Positions 43,201 through 58,360 of a DNA stretch of 64,000 bases are shown piece by piece. The notes under the pieces were generated by a model, which saw nothing but the letters and a program-made list of their open reading frames with translations, made no database searches and was not told the origin of the DNA. The DNA comes from Pectinophora gossypiella (Eukaryota > Arthropoda > Insecta > Lepidoptera > Gelechiidae). The DNA is taken from NCBI RefSeq assembly GCF_024362695.1, contig NC_065429.1, forward strand, positions 1,954,501-2,018,500, read 5' to 3'. The first letter of the stretch is position 1, and the number at the start of each line of letters is the position of its first letter. The position numbers were made by a program, and so were the translations under genes.

Positions 43201-46200
43201 ACCACTATAACAGAAAATCTAACAACCACAACAGAAGAACCAGAAACCATAACTACCACAACAAAAGATACAACTATAACAACAGAAGAATCAACAACAA
43301 TTACTGATGAACAAACAGAATCAACCACTGAATCTGTAGAGATATCGACAGAGCTCTCAACAGAAAAAACAGTAACTACAACAGAACAACAGCCTGAGAC
43401 CCCCGCTGTCTGTCCTCCAGGGTTCATCGGCAACGTGCCGCATCCGGAGCGATGTGACTCGTACTTCTTGTGTTCAGGATGGGAGCCCATACAGCTGTTC
43501 TGTGCGCCTGGACTAGAGTTTGATGCCACACTACAAGTAAGTTTCGTATTGAAATATATTTTTTATAAAATAATTAAAATGTCCAGACAGTATATTAAAA
43601 AGCCTCAAATAAATATCGAAAACGGTTACTATTTCAGACATGCGTTGCAATAGTGGAAGGAGGTTGTAACTGGCAGAACGGTCAATTGACGTCAACCACT
43701 GCTGAACCTTCAACTGACGGAGATTTGACGACGACAGAATTTACATCGGAAGTGTTTACTATTACTACTGACGAACAAACTGTAGCAACTACTGAATCGC
43801 AACCAGCAACAGAAGAATCAGTAACCGAAACCACTGATGATATAACCACTGTAACAGAAGATCTTACAACCACAACAGAAGAACCAGGAACCATAACTAC
43901 CACAACAAAAGATACAACTATAACAACAGAAGAATCAACAACAACAATAACTGATAAACAAACAGAATCAACCACTGAATCCGTAGAGATATCGACAACG
44001 CTATCAACAGAAACAACAGAACAACAGCCCGAGACCCCCGCTGTCTGTCCTCCAGGGTTCATCGGCAACGTGCCCCATCCGGAGCGATGTGACTCGTACT
44101 TCTTGTGTTCAGGATGGGAGCCCATACAGCTGTTCTGTGCGCCGGGACTTGAGTTCGATGCAGCGTTACAAGTGAGTTTTGTGTTAAATGATTAATGTGT
44201 CCAGTCGGTACATTAAAAAGCCTCAACTAAATATTGAAAATGGTTACGTTTCAGACATGCGTTGCAATAGCGGAAGGAGGTTGCAACTGGCAGAACGGTC
44301 AACTGACGTCAACCACTGCTGAACCTTCAACTGACGGAGATTTGACGACGACAGAATTTACATCGGAAGTATCTACTATTACTGATGAACAAACAGTATC
44401 AACCACTGAATCGCAAACAGCAACAGAAGTAACAGTAACCGAAACAACAGAAGAAACCACTGATGATTTAACCACTATAACAAAAGATCTTACAACCACA
44501 GAAGAACCAGGAACCATAACTACCACAACAAAAGATACAACTATAACAACAGAAGAATCAACAACAACAATAACTGATAAACAAACAGAATCGACCACTG
44601 AATCCGTAGATATATCGACAGAGCTATCGACAGAAACAACAGTAACTACAACAGAACAACAGCCCGAGACCCCCGCTATCTGTCCTCCAGGGTTCGTCGG
44701 CAACGTGCCGCATCCGGAGCGATGTGACTCGTACTTCTTGTGTTCAGGGTGGGAGCCCATACAGCTGTTCTGTGCGCCGGGACTAGAGTTTGATGCTGCG
44801 TTACAAGTGAGTTTTGTGTTAAAATATATATATTTTTGTTAAATAATTAATATGTCCAGTTGGTACATTAAAAAGCCTCAACTAAATATTGAAAATGGTT
44901 ACTTTTCAGACATGCGTTGCAATAGCGGAAGGAGGTTGCAACTGGCAGAACGGTCAATTGACGTCAACCACTGCTGAACCTTCAACTGACGGAGATTTGA
45001 CTACGACAGAATTTACATCGGAAGTGTCTACTATTACTACTGATGAACAAACTGTAGCAACCACTGAATTTGAAATAACAATGGATCCAACAGAACAAAC
45101 AATAGAAGATTCAACCGCGACAGCAGAAGGAGGTATAACAACCAGTAATTCACCAACAACAGTGGAATTGACAACAGTAACAGAGGAACTAGAAGCCGAG
45201 CCGTTGTGCCCCGAAGGGTTTATTGGATCAGTACCACATCCAGATAGGTGTGATTCGTACTATATGTGCACTGGTTGGACGCCGATACAGCTCTTCTGTT
45301 TGCCTGGACAAGAGTTCGACCCTGTTTTAAGTGTGAGTTTTTGTTCTAATCTAATTTAGCCTACAAGACCCCACTGCTGGGCAAAGGCCTCGCCTTCCTC
45401 TTTCCATTTTTCGCGGTCCTGTGCGTACTCCGGTCTGTCCCTCCGGCAAGCGTCCAAGTTGTCGCGCCATCTCTTTCGAGGTCTACCACGACGCCTGTAC
45501 CCGTCATGAGGCACCCAATTTATGACGATCCGTGCCCACCGCTCAGGGTGCATGCGACAAACATGTCCGGCCCAATCCCTTTTGAGTCTGGCGGCTTTTC
45601 GTCCCACATCAGTGATTCCCATTTTTGAACGCAGTGTTGTGTTTCGGACTCGATCAATTCGTTTGACACCTACCACACTACGCTCAATCGCTCTTTGGCA
45701 GACCTTGAGCCTGGACTTTTGACGTTCTGTCAATGACCAGGGCTGGGCACCGTAGGTTAGGATGGGCAGAATACACATGTCGATGAGTTTTATTGTGGTT
45801 TTGTTATTTATGTTTATTTCTCGGAAAGTGATTTCAATATTGTCCCCGTCGGGAATCTAACCCTGACCCCCAGGTCGTGACTATGCCCTAAACACTAGAC
45901 CATGTAGGACGTATGTCTGTACTGACTCGATGACTTTAGCACACACCGGCTAGGTTAAAAAATGTGTTGCTGTTGCAGTTTCTTGTCGTTTCTTCTCCTC
46001 AACCATAACACCTTGCGGAATGACGTAGATTCAAAAATGTTACTTTTAACAAGTTTATCAGAATCATTTATTCAACGTATTTATCACAGATAACTGAATA
46101 AAGATATTTTTGAATTTGAATTTGAATAAACTTGTTGAAGGTCAATGTAACATTTTTGAAATTACGACATTCCGCAAGGTGTTATGGTTGAGGAGAAGAA

Positions 46201-47668
46201 ATGACAAGAAACAGCAACAGCAACACATCTTTTATAGGTACATTACAAGTTATTTGATAACTAGAGAAACATATTTAATACCAGGCATTTTTATCATTTA
46301 GGTGTAATGATTAATGTTATAATAAGCTTTTTTACATTTAAAGTAAGCTTCACATGAGCTTTAAATTTATTTTCTGACAAATTCAAAATAGTGTCTGGTA
46401 TTTTATTGTAAAAACGTATAGGTACATAACCCCAAAAAAGATGAATTTATTTAGGTTAGAATTTGGGATAGCAATTTTATTTTTGTTCCTTGTATATCTA
46501 TGTTAATTACGTTGAGTAAATGATTCTGATTCGGAATTTTCTCTTTCCAGCAATGTGTTGTAATAGCCGAGGATGGATGTACATCCCGTCTAACAAATGA
46601 AGTTGTCAACAAACAAGAAACCAGGAGTCAGATTCATAAAGGGGATGTCGACAGAAATGACTTGAACCGAAAAGCTGATGGAAGTCGAGCTACTGCTGAG
46701 TTTGCGAATAGAATTGCGAGAACTGAATTATGCCCCTTGGGATTTGAGGGTCGCATAGCGACTCCAGAGGGGAAATCCTTTTACCTTTGTTCAGGGGGCA
46801 ATGCTATAGAACTGCTTTGCCCAGTTGAATCGAAATTCGATCCTGTAACTGGGGTGAGTAGAGTAGTAATATATCCACTTACCGCTATCGACCCACTAGG
46901 GTCGATTAATTCTTTCAAGTATCAATCAGACGACGCCCTAAGCCGAGGTTCGCGCCACTGCCTGTTGTCTTAAATTTTGTACCGGGTGAGAGAGCCCTCA
47001 GCGCTCTGAATTTGTCCGGCCAAGTAGTTAATGCCATCTGCGGCAAATCTACAATAAGTCACGTCAAACAAAAACATCTTGAGGGCAGTCTCGCAGCTGA
47101 GATTAGTTTATTAATACCATCATATGTTTATTTTCTTTGACAGGTATTTCATCTATCCACCAATTTTTCGTCAATCACGACTCTTTTCAAACAAAAATCG
47201 ACCTTATTATTATTGCAGTGCGATCGTTATTTGTAGGGTCGTGTGTGTTTACCACGGTAAAACCAAGATCACCCATAGTCAAAATATATTGCCGACGAAG
47301 TTTAGAAAAATCGACCTTATTATTACAGCACTGCGATTGTTATTTGTAAGGAGTTTTCTAATCTTCGTTGTCAATAATTTTGTCTATGGGTGATCTTACA
47401 CCCATAGACAAAAATATCATTATTTGGTGGGTCTTTTGTCTTGGGTGGTGAAGCATACAACCCTACAAATAACGATCACAGTGTTTGTTTGTTTGAATAA
47501 AAAGTCGTAATTGACGAATGTTGGATAGATGTAATATCCCTCTTTCATTCAACCTACACATCAACGATTATTAACGTAGAAGATATATTTTAAACCTACC
47601 CTCATAACTGTTTATTATTTTTACAGAAATGCATTTACAAGAACTATGAAAAACGGATGCGAAGCTAG
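34213..47668 (+). CDS. secreted mucin-like peritrophin with twelve CBM14 chitin-binding domains
   Basis: Fourteen coding exons (34213-34216, 38515-38705, 39026-39940, 40125-40445, 40697-41044, 41214-41561, 41751-42236, 42348-42884, 42988-43536, 43638-44171, 44255-44806, 44910-45332, 46551-46853, 47627-47668) give about 1850 residues. The first joined residues MAIFFFLLLFGLSSASYLPN are a classic signal peptide. Twelve six-Cys CBM14 domains follow, each cut by a phase-0 intron just before the fifth Cys, separated by Thr/Ser/Glu-rich linkers likely to carry O-glycans. Family knowledge: such proteins bind chitin in the peritrophic matrix or other chitinous linings. Inferred role: a structural, protease-resistant gut lining. 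Exons 2-14 are firm; the four-base exon 1 is a proposal. Confidence 0.9.
34270..34440 (-). mobile_element. LINE 3'-end repeat, family B
   Basis: ttcaaattcaaaaatatctt tail, then the same gaatcgtcaatttttaca and ctactgcagcttctcacaac words as 19475-19560. Confidence 0.55.
34681..34829. mobile_element. foldback MITE family T9
   Basis: Arms tctcagctgagactgccctc and its inverse gagggcagtctcaaagctga around cccctgtttttctataag-like sequence. Confidence 0.65.
34855..35186 (-). mobile_element. MITE family T5 split by a SINE S1 insertion
   Basis: T5 sequence stops at 34903 and resumes at about 35092. Between them is a reversed, headless S1 SINE (34905-35090). gaactgtaagtct occurs on both sides (34891-34903 and 35105-35117). 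Confidence 0.7.
35567..35822 (+). mobile_element. SINE family S3, near full length
   Basis: Head ccgtggtccagtggttgagc, B box gattcgaatcctgg, then the S3 body and a cacaacccacacgataag end. Confidence 0.75.
36000..36375 (+). mobile_element. repeat family R copy
   Basis: gttcggcgcgtctttgtcgc, tacggggtataacg, gcggggcgaaatgcaagagg. Non-coding, decayed. Confidence 0.5.
36613..37160. mobile_element. foldback MITE family K with an inserted segment
   Basis: Left arm 36613-36735, right arm about 36890-37160. The middle (36736-36889) is unlike the other K copies and carries a short ggtgcaggtcgtgtcg segment. Confidence 0.55.
37383..37683 (-). mobile_element. SINE family S3, near full length
   Basis: Reverse copy: body with ggcccctgacatggctcatg, tRNA-like head at 37615-37683 (ggattcgaacccgggacctc). 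Confidence 0.75.
37868..38213 (+). mobile_element. two SINE S1 pieces, tail-to-head
   Basis: 37868-37924 is a reversed S1 tail. At 37925 it joins directly to a forward S1 starting inside the A box (cgcagcggttaacgcgctcg) and running to the (GAT)n end. Confidence 0.7.
38215..38445 (+). mobile_element. LINE 3'-end fragment
   Basis: ctctgaaccgacgtgtatga, gaagtgtgtcaggatcg and ggaaataggcgtgaatttat match 49915-49985 and, inverted, 51630-51690. It lies just before peritrophin exon 2. Confidence 0.5.
38515..38705 (+). CDS. peritrophin exon 2: signal peptide and first half of CBM14 domain 1
   Basis: Residues 2-65. Hydrophobic IFFFLLLFGLSSAS, then CPEDPHIHLLLPHETDCTKF, YYCVHGE and QCSGGLYFDPVYQ (Cys 1-4). 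The sequence differs from the other domains, so it is probably the ancestral N-terminal domain. Donor GTTAGT. Confidence 0.92.
39026..39940 (+). CDS. peritrophin exon 3: domain 1 end, long mucin linker, domain 2 start
   Basis: Residues 66-370. VCNWPQNVDC closes domain 1. The linker of about 240 residues is mostly VEPTTEEST-type repeats, including a 180-base direct duplication (39301-39420 and 39481-39600). Then ICPPGFIGNVPHPERCDSYF opens domain 2. Confidence 0.95.
40125..40445 (+). CDS. peritrophin exon 4
   Basis: Residues 371-477. ICVAIAEGGCNW closes domain 2, a short TEEE/TTE linker follows, then the domain 3 start. Uses SGWESIQLF where the others have SGWEPIQLF. Confidence 0.95.
40697..41044 (+). 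CDS. peritrophin exon 5
   Basis: Residues 478-593. Closes domain 3 and opens domain 4. Linker of about 50 residues, Thr-rich. Confidence 0.95.
41214..41561 (+). CDS. peritrophin exon 6
   Basis: Residues 594-709. Same length as exon 5 (348 bases) and closely similar. Ends LEFDADLQ rather than LEFDAALQ. Confidence 0.95.
41751..42236 (+). CDS. peritrophin exon 7
   Basis: Residues 710-871. Linker enlarged to about 100 residues by an extra TTE/TVTIEEQT block. Confidence 0.95.
42348..42884 (+). CDS. peritrophin exon 8 (first of the amplified unit)
   Basis: Residues 872-1050. From here five consecutive exons (8-12) start almost identically (TCVAIAEGGCNWQNGQLTST then AEPSTDGDLTT). Confidence 0.95.
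42988..43536 (+). CDS. peritrophin exon 9
   Basis: Residues 1051-1233. Near copy of exon 8, with gains and losses of Thr/Glu codons only in the linker. Donor GTAAGT instead of GTGAGT. Confidence 0.95.
43638..44171 (+). CDS. peritrophin exon 10
   Basis: Residues 1234-1411. Starts TCVAIVEGGCNW (V for A). Otherwise a copy of exon 9. Confidence 0.95.
44255..44806 (+). CDS. peritrophin exon 11
   Basis: Residues 1412-1595. Its flanking introns are only about 85-105 bases and match those beside exons 8-10 (cattaaaaagcctcaactaa), so the repeated unit is exon plus intron. Confidence 0.95.
44910..45332 (+). CDS. peritrophin exon 12
   Basis: Residues 1596-1736. First half is a copy of the amplified unit; second half diverges. 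Its domain (LCPEGFIGSVPHPDRCDSYY, MCTGWTPIQLFCLPGQEFD) keeps all Cys but shows many replacements. Confidence 0.95.
45345..45810 (-). mobile_element. 3' end of an RTE-type LINE in peritrophin intron 12
   Basis: Minus frame IKLIDMCILPILTYGAQPWS through RAIERSVVGVKR, DWAGHVCRM, RGRPRKRWRDNLDACRRD to AQQWGLVG, then stop. This is the C-terminal part of a LINE ORF2. The 3' UTR contains aggcctttgcccagcagtgg, the same tail as SINE families S1 and S2. The intron must be spliced around it. Confidence 0.8.
45960..46240. repeat. inverted pair of a dispersed repeat around a LINE tail
   Basis: 45965-46075 (tgtgttgctgttgcagtttc ... ttcaaaaatgttac) is repeated inverted at 46125-46235. Between them is a LINE end (ctgaataaagatatttttga and TTTGAA units). 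Further copies are at 59290-59440 and 59655-59800. Confidence 0.65.
46551..46853 (+). CDS. peritrophin exon 13
   Basis: Residues 1737-1837. QCVVIAEDGC closes domain 11. The linker is charged, not Thr-rich. The last domain starts CPLGFEGRIATPEGKSFYLC, in which the second Cys is absent. Confidence 0.92.
46875..47065 (-). mobile_element. repeat family A copy
   Basis: taccgctatcgacccactag to gccatctgcggcaaatctac; within peritrophin intron 13. Confidence 0.6.
47149..47531. mobile_element. about 383-bp inverted-repeat MITE in peritrophin intron 13
   Basis: Left end catctatccaccaatttttc and right end gacgaatgttggatagatg are inverted matches, with more pairing inside (cgatcgttatttgtagg against cctacaaataacgatca). 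Internal direct copies of aaaatcgaccttattattac. Confidence 0.65.
47627..47668 (+). CDS. peritrophin exon 14 and stop
   Basis: Thirteen residues, KCIYKNYEKRMRS, then TAG. Supplies the fifth Cys of domain 12 but no sixth. The acceptor is preceded by a good pyrimidine tract (tttattatttttacag). Confidence 0.85.
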   Translation, partial: KCIYKNYEKRMRS

Positions 47669-48259
47669 AAGAATCTGATTATTTTGAACAAATATACTAC
47701 TAGACGCGTCAAGGTCACGGGTGGATACAATGGTTACTCCCCACCGACTCTCGTTTCCCGATCAGATCGTGTAGTCAAATAAGGAAATTTTGAACTTTTA
47801 GTAAAATATTTACTTGCAGTTTTTATGATTTTTATACTATATGTGACAAGTAATAGTGACTAAATACATTAGTCAGTGATTCACTTAATTTTCAATAATA
47901 AAATTTACGTCCTTGGAATGTTGGAGAAACCAAAATAATCGCAACACTGCTGTTAAGTTAAGCGCGAGTTGCCGAGTTCTAATCCCGGTGGGGACATATC
48001 ACAAAAATCACTTTGTGATCCCTAGTTTGGTTAGGACATTACAGGCTGATCACCCGATTGTCCGAAAGTAAGATGATCCATGCTTCGGAAGTCACGTTAA
48101 GCCATTGGTAACTACTTACTGATGTAAGTTAGTAGTCGTTACATGAGCCATGTCAGGGGCCTTTGGCGGCTCAATAAAAACCCCGATACCAGAAGAAGTT
48201 ACACACACGATAGAAGAAGTTCTAAGTATAAAACATAATCAACTCAACATCTTTAATCA
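47669..48259. other. convergent intergenic spacer
   Basis: Joins the 3' ends of the peritrophin and RNF113A genes. An AATAAA at 47896-47901 could end the peritrophin message, but it lies in a repeat (47783-47940) also found at 27243-27400. A SINE S3 copy (+) fills 47960-48185. Confidence 0.55.
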
Positions 48260-52894
<4,635 letters not shown>

Positions 52895-55800
52895 TTTTGT
52901 CAAATTTTACACTTAAAATTACATGCAAATAGATCTATACAGGTTAAATTAAGCGAATTAACTGGTGCAATATTAATTATACACTATGTATTGCTTTACA
53001 GTGGTGTAAAACTCACGAAAAACGACATAAATCGATTGTTTACAACAAGTACAACAACAAACTGACACTTCACATTGACGTTCGCTCGCCTTTCCTGCGT
53101 TTCGAATAACGCAAATTATTTTATTTTAAAACATTCTATAACTACTTAAAAGAAATTCTTATTATTGATTTTTTTTGTAAAATATGTTTTTATTCATCTT
53201 TTTATTATTACTAATATTTATTGTAGTATTACAAACGAATTTCCTGTAATATTTTTTTTGTAAAATATATTTTAAATTACACATTTGAAAGGGAACGTTT
53301 GGGACAAGTTTGAATTACGTAATAGTTTGTAAAGGTTCCGTAGATGATTAAAAATGTAGTAATTATTTTACTAAACTTTTTATTTTACTAACTATTATTA
53401 TGAAATAAAACTATTTTTTTTAATTCCGTATTTGGGCGGCCAGACCAATATGGTACTTATAAGAAGACAATTTGCAGTCACCTTTGATTTTTTAAAAGTA
53501 TAACATAATATTGACCTATTGCAAGAATGGTTTACGCGTTATTGACCACAAGTTTTGTACTTGACTTGATCTTCCGACCGAGTATTGAATGAGGAAAATC
53601 TGCAATACATCACGACATAAAATAGATCTTGATTAGAAAGACATAAATAGCCTAGTGTATACGTTTTGTTTACTTACTTTACAATTACTCTATCAGTCTT
53701 CGTCATTATAAAGTATTAGCATACTTGAGTCATTTAAGGTACCGTAGGAGCTCCATGATAAGCATAATCAACGTAAACATTTACGAAATTCCATTCGCGT
53801 ATTTTACTCTCGTTCACCCATATTCCGCTACGCAACTTGAATTGCTTATTACTGCTGGATACAGCAGCGCAGCTCCAAAAAGACACAAGTCTCGCTAGAA
53901 GTTAGTCACTTACGTCGTTTTTGTCATTGATTAAAGAAAATAGTATACTACTTTTGCGCGGTTTCTGCAAATTTGCAAAACGACGTATGTCTATATGTTT
54001 TTAGCGTTAGGATACATCGTTTCAAGTCGAAAAGGATGTGTTCTCGTTTTAAAAATGGTATACCACTTTTACGCCGATTCTTTCTCAGCTCCAAAAGGCA
54101 ATAACTATGGCGTGGATTGGCGCAAACTATGCTTTTTCGATGTTAACTCGGATTTTTGTACTAGTTACAAGGTATGCGTTTTCGAAAGCGGAAAAAATAG
54201 CTTTCGATTACGAGATTGCCATTTTGAAATGTAATTTTATTTAGTTTTCGCGCTAATAATATGAAGTGAAGTTTGAACACAAATGGTGCTTACGCCATTT
54301 TGTTTTTTAGCCACGCGTCATTGTTTTGATACATTGGTTGTTTAGTTTGAAAATAACATTTTTTATAAACAAAATAGTCAGTGGACTTGAATGTAGGTAT
54401 CTAAGGTGAATCATTTATAGCCTATCGTGAAGAGCTGCCTTTACGATCGGAAAATATTGAGAACGTGTATATAAATTCGTTACTAAGGTTGAATTTTAAG
54501 TAGGGCCAGTTAAAAACTTGTCTAGCATTAGCCTTTGAGATTTTAACTAGCCTACCTAAACCGTAGTAGGTACCTAGGTAAGGCATAATAAATATAATAT
54601 ATAATCAAGCATTCGAATTATAATTATTTCTGTACCTTATGCAAACACAGATTTTACAGAAGGTGAGAAAATAAGACCTTAAGTTTCGCAGACTATGCTA
54701 AAACCAAAGGAGAGGTTCTAACTATTTACCTACTTAAATCAGGTGCCTAATGAGCAATCAGCATTAATAATTTTACCTACAAATTGCTGTTTTTATGAGG
54801 CAGGTCAGGTTTCTCGACACATAATTGCAGGGAAGGGTAAGGTGGCAAGGTTTCTGACGAGATAAACCTATTTTATCTGCGGGTCGGTAACCGTTTGCCT
54901 TCGGGCAGGACTTACGTAGATAAAAGTAGGTACTTGGTTCATTGTGAAACGAGGCTGTTGCAATATGCTATCGCTAAAACTTTAAAGACATTAGTGCATT
55001 TGTATATGGGCAAATTTCAAATTGATGATCGAATGGAGTTTTCAACCGACCCAAGGTGTAAACCTGCAATTTGCCACAACGGACAGTCTCACAAAACAAT
55101 ATAGGTACTTACCCTTTGGGAACCCGGACCTCTAACCCAATGAAAATGTAACTATACAGTGTTTTTTTTTCATAAATGAACAACCAAATACATAATCCAG
55201 GGGATCTAAAGAGGCCACATTGAAGCTATTAATTTGAAAAAGCAATATTGCTATTCAACATTTGCTTACCTATATAAATGTAAGTGCACATACAATATAC
55301 ATTGAAATATTGCTTTTTTAGATAAATTGCTTTAATATAGTTTTTTTAATCCTCAAATTGGAGAACCACTACCAACTGCTTTACGAAATTTTATTTTATG
55401 AGTTATTAAAGAACCAATTCTTAGAAGATTAGATTGTTTCATGTGGTATCGATTACAGTACATATATTATCTATAAGTACGTAACAATGAATTCAATAGG
55501 CTTAAAAGCAATATTGGTAAATAATAATATTATTGTTTGATATGACGCACATATTCTGATGTGCGCAAATATAATATGAAACAGTCTAAAGTAGGATTTT
55601 TACTATTGTAGCGTACCTAAATCGCGCCTGCTGACATCGACTAACACCCGTATTCTAAGATGTTCACTCGACTCGACCTCAGCTGAGCATTTTTATTTTA
55701 AGTTGACATTTAGGTATGTCCCCGATGACTTTACTCACTTGAGTCGAGCATTATCATACTGCCAACATAATAATACTAAAATAATGACGTCATGCCTTAC

Positions 55801-56847
55801 TGGAGTAAACTCGAATTAACCGTATAAAAATAAATTTTAAAAAAGTTTTCAGACTTCTCAGACCCATATTACATCTAAACTTATCTAATATAAAACACAA
55901 GAAGAACACAAATGAAATTTTATTTTTATATATTTATGTATTTTGACGTATTTTAGTGTAGGTTTTTAATTTGACTATGGTATATATTTTATTAACATTG
56001 TAACTATAATAAATAAACCAAACAGTAAAAAAATACATACATGTACTTAAAAAAAAGGTAAAATAAAATAAAAACACGACAAAATATGTATTTTGTACAT
56101 TTACATTAAAAAATGTAAATCTGTCCCTACAGTTTAAAAGTCATTTTTTATTTCTATTTATATGCTCAGAAACAGTACAGAAACAGTGCTGTCAGTACTA
56201 TTCAGAGGCGGAGGACAGGAGTCCTAGTACGGCTTTGTAATAGACTACTCTGGACGCCATCCCACTTGCGTCAGACAGAGTACTGCGGGGCGGAAGGCAA
56301 GAGGGAAACCACTGCCCTATTTTTCCCTAAAAAAGTAGTATGGAAAATGCTGCACCGACAAGAGCGTGGCTTTTAAATTGATGATGATGATGCTCAGAAA
56401 GCAAATGCTAAGAATACCGATTTTGAGCCAAGTTTGGGGAAGACCATGCGGTCGCGTCGCCTGAGAACCGAGTCGGGGTAGGTTCGAGTGAACATTATCT
56501 TAGAATACGGGTATTAGACTTTATTGCAAACACGTTTATCAATTATTTTGGTTACACTACGCTGACGCTTGTTTTCATGTTTTTATCTGGGGTTGGACGC
56601 ATGATAATTGTTACATGATAAACGCACTAGTTCAGAATAAATAATATTTTGATTTTGAATTACTTATCTAGCATGATATTTATGATCTGATAGTAAGTGT
56701 ATCCCACCTTGGGTCAAATCGTCACTTATCAACAGGTGAGACTGTGGTGAAACACCTATAGAACCTGATAGAAAAAAGTAAGTTGGAACTTCTCCATGAT
56801 AACCCTGTTCGGAGAACGCATGACTTATATAGTTCATTATAGTATCA

Positions 56848-57185
56848 GGCCTCCGTGGTCTAGTGGTTAGAGCGTTAAGCTCACGATCTGGAGGTCCGGG
56901 TTCAATTCCCGATGGGGACATTGTCGAAATCACTTTGTGAGACTGTCCTTTGTTTGGTAAGGACTTTTCAGGCTTGAATCACCTGATTGCCCGAAAAAGT
57001 AAGATCATTCCGTGCTTCGGAGGGCACGTTAAGCCGTTGGTCTCGGCTATTAGCCGTAAAAATACCTCCGCCAACCCGCATTGGAGCAGCGTGGTGGAGT
57101 GTGCTCCATACCCCCTCCGGTTGATTGAGGGGAGGCCTGTGCCCAGCAGTGGGACGTATATAGGCTGTTTATGTTATGTATGTAT
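56848..57185 (+). mobile_element. SINE family S2, full length (best copy)
   Basis: Head ggcctccgtggtctagtggt with tRNA-like A box and B box ggttcaattcccg, core gtgcttcggagggcacgtta, tail cctgtgcccagcagtgggac and tatataggctgttt end. Confidence 0.85.
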
Positions 57186-58102
57186 AGTGTCAGGACCTCA
57201 CTGGTTCGAATACCAGCGCGGGCTCGAAACCATTGGTTTTATGCCCGGTTAATGGCAGTAAGCTCGCCCCTGATCACATGTGATTTAAACATAGCTACGT
57301 AACAGTATTAGCAATCACTAAAAACTTGACTTGGCGACTTGTGCGGAGTGAGGCCCTTTTATCTCAGGACGTCCATCACCACTTTATAATCATTTCGACA
57401 AACATCCGTCTTGCTTTTTTTTTAATTGTTTAGTGGAAATTTGATATGATGTTATTGTCTTTTTTTGTGTGTGGCGCCCTTTTATAATAAACTATTTCTA
57501 TTCTATTCTAAAAAAGTATTGTTAACCTCTCATCTGCCGAGACACCAGACACTAGACTTCACATTGTGTCTGGTTGAGATCTGCATTCCGGCGTTCGAAA
57601 AGTTTTTATTATGTTACATCCGCATAGAGACGATAATAGTTACAATCTTCGTTTATAATTTTTACTTAATTTAAAAGATGCTTGCCCAAGATTTGACCTC
57701 TTAATATCTCAGTCACGTCCATAAGTTATTGATAAGTTGAACTCGCTACTGTCTCTGGAAAAGTTAAGTTAAAGTGATAAATAAGATGTAGTTGACTGTA
57801 TACTACTTGTACTTGATATTTGATGCGATGCAAGTTATGAGCTATGATGTGTATATTACTTCTACGGATATTATGGCATACAATACCTTTTGCGCTCTAG
57901 CATGGTGCGTATGCGCAGCACGACAGAAAGATAGAGTACCTATATAGGTAAGTACAAAGAAAACTTATTTACTTCAAATGGCTGAAGTAATAAAAATGTA
58001 TACAAAAAACCTCATAAAAATGTACATTTTCTTGGAATGTATAATTTTGCAATACAAATGGCTTAGCTTGGCCAGATAATGGAGACGACAAGGGTTCTCA
58101 CT

Positions 58103-58360
58103 CCGTCTTCTTCTATCTGGTGTCAGGGTCGCCAAAGATCCCTGACATGACTCATGTAACCACTACGTAATTACATCACTAGGTAACCGGGACCAATGGC
58201 TTAACGTGCCTTCCGAAGCATGGATCGTCTTACTTTCGGACAACCAGGAAGGTGATCAGCCTGTAATGTCCTAAATTTTTGTGATATGTCCCCACCGGGA
58301 TTCGAACCCGGGGCCTCCGGATCGTGATCCAACGCTCAACTATTGGACCACGGAGGCCCT
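58103..58360 (-). mobile_element. SINE family S3 copy
   Basis: Reverse copy: gtgtcagggtcgccaaagat tail side, tRNA-like head at 58290-58360. Confidence 0.7.

Noticed and set aside
39142..44760. Long minus-strand open frames (up to 250 codons, Val/Ser-rich) opposite the peritrophin exons.
   Set aside because: They are antisense reading of ACA/GAA-rich codons, which cannot give stops. They stop and start with the exons and have no splice signals on that strand.
53995..54234. 79-codon frame starting MFLALGYIVSSRKGC.
   Set aside because: No domain, no plausible splice partner and no nearby promoter. It is short enough to arise by chance in this stretch.
56848..56925. tRNA gene (also 28990-29066, 37615-37683, 58290-58360 and 61740-61815).
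   Set aside because: A and B boxes are present, but cloverleaf pairing is incomplete and each is followed by a SINE body. They are tRNA-derived SINE heads.
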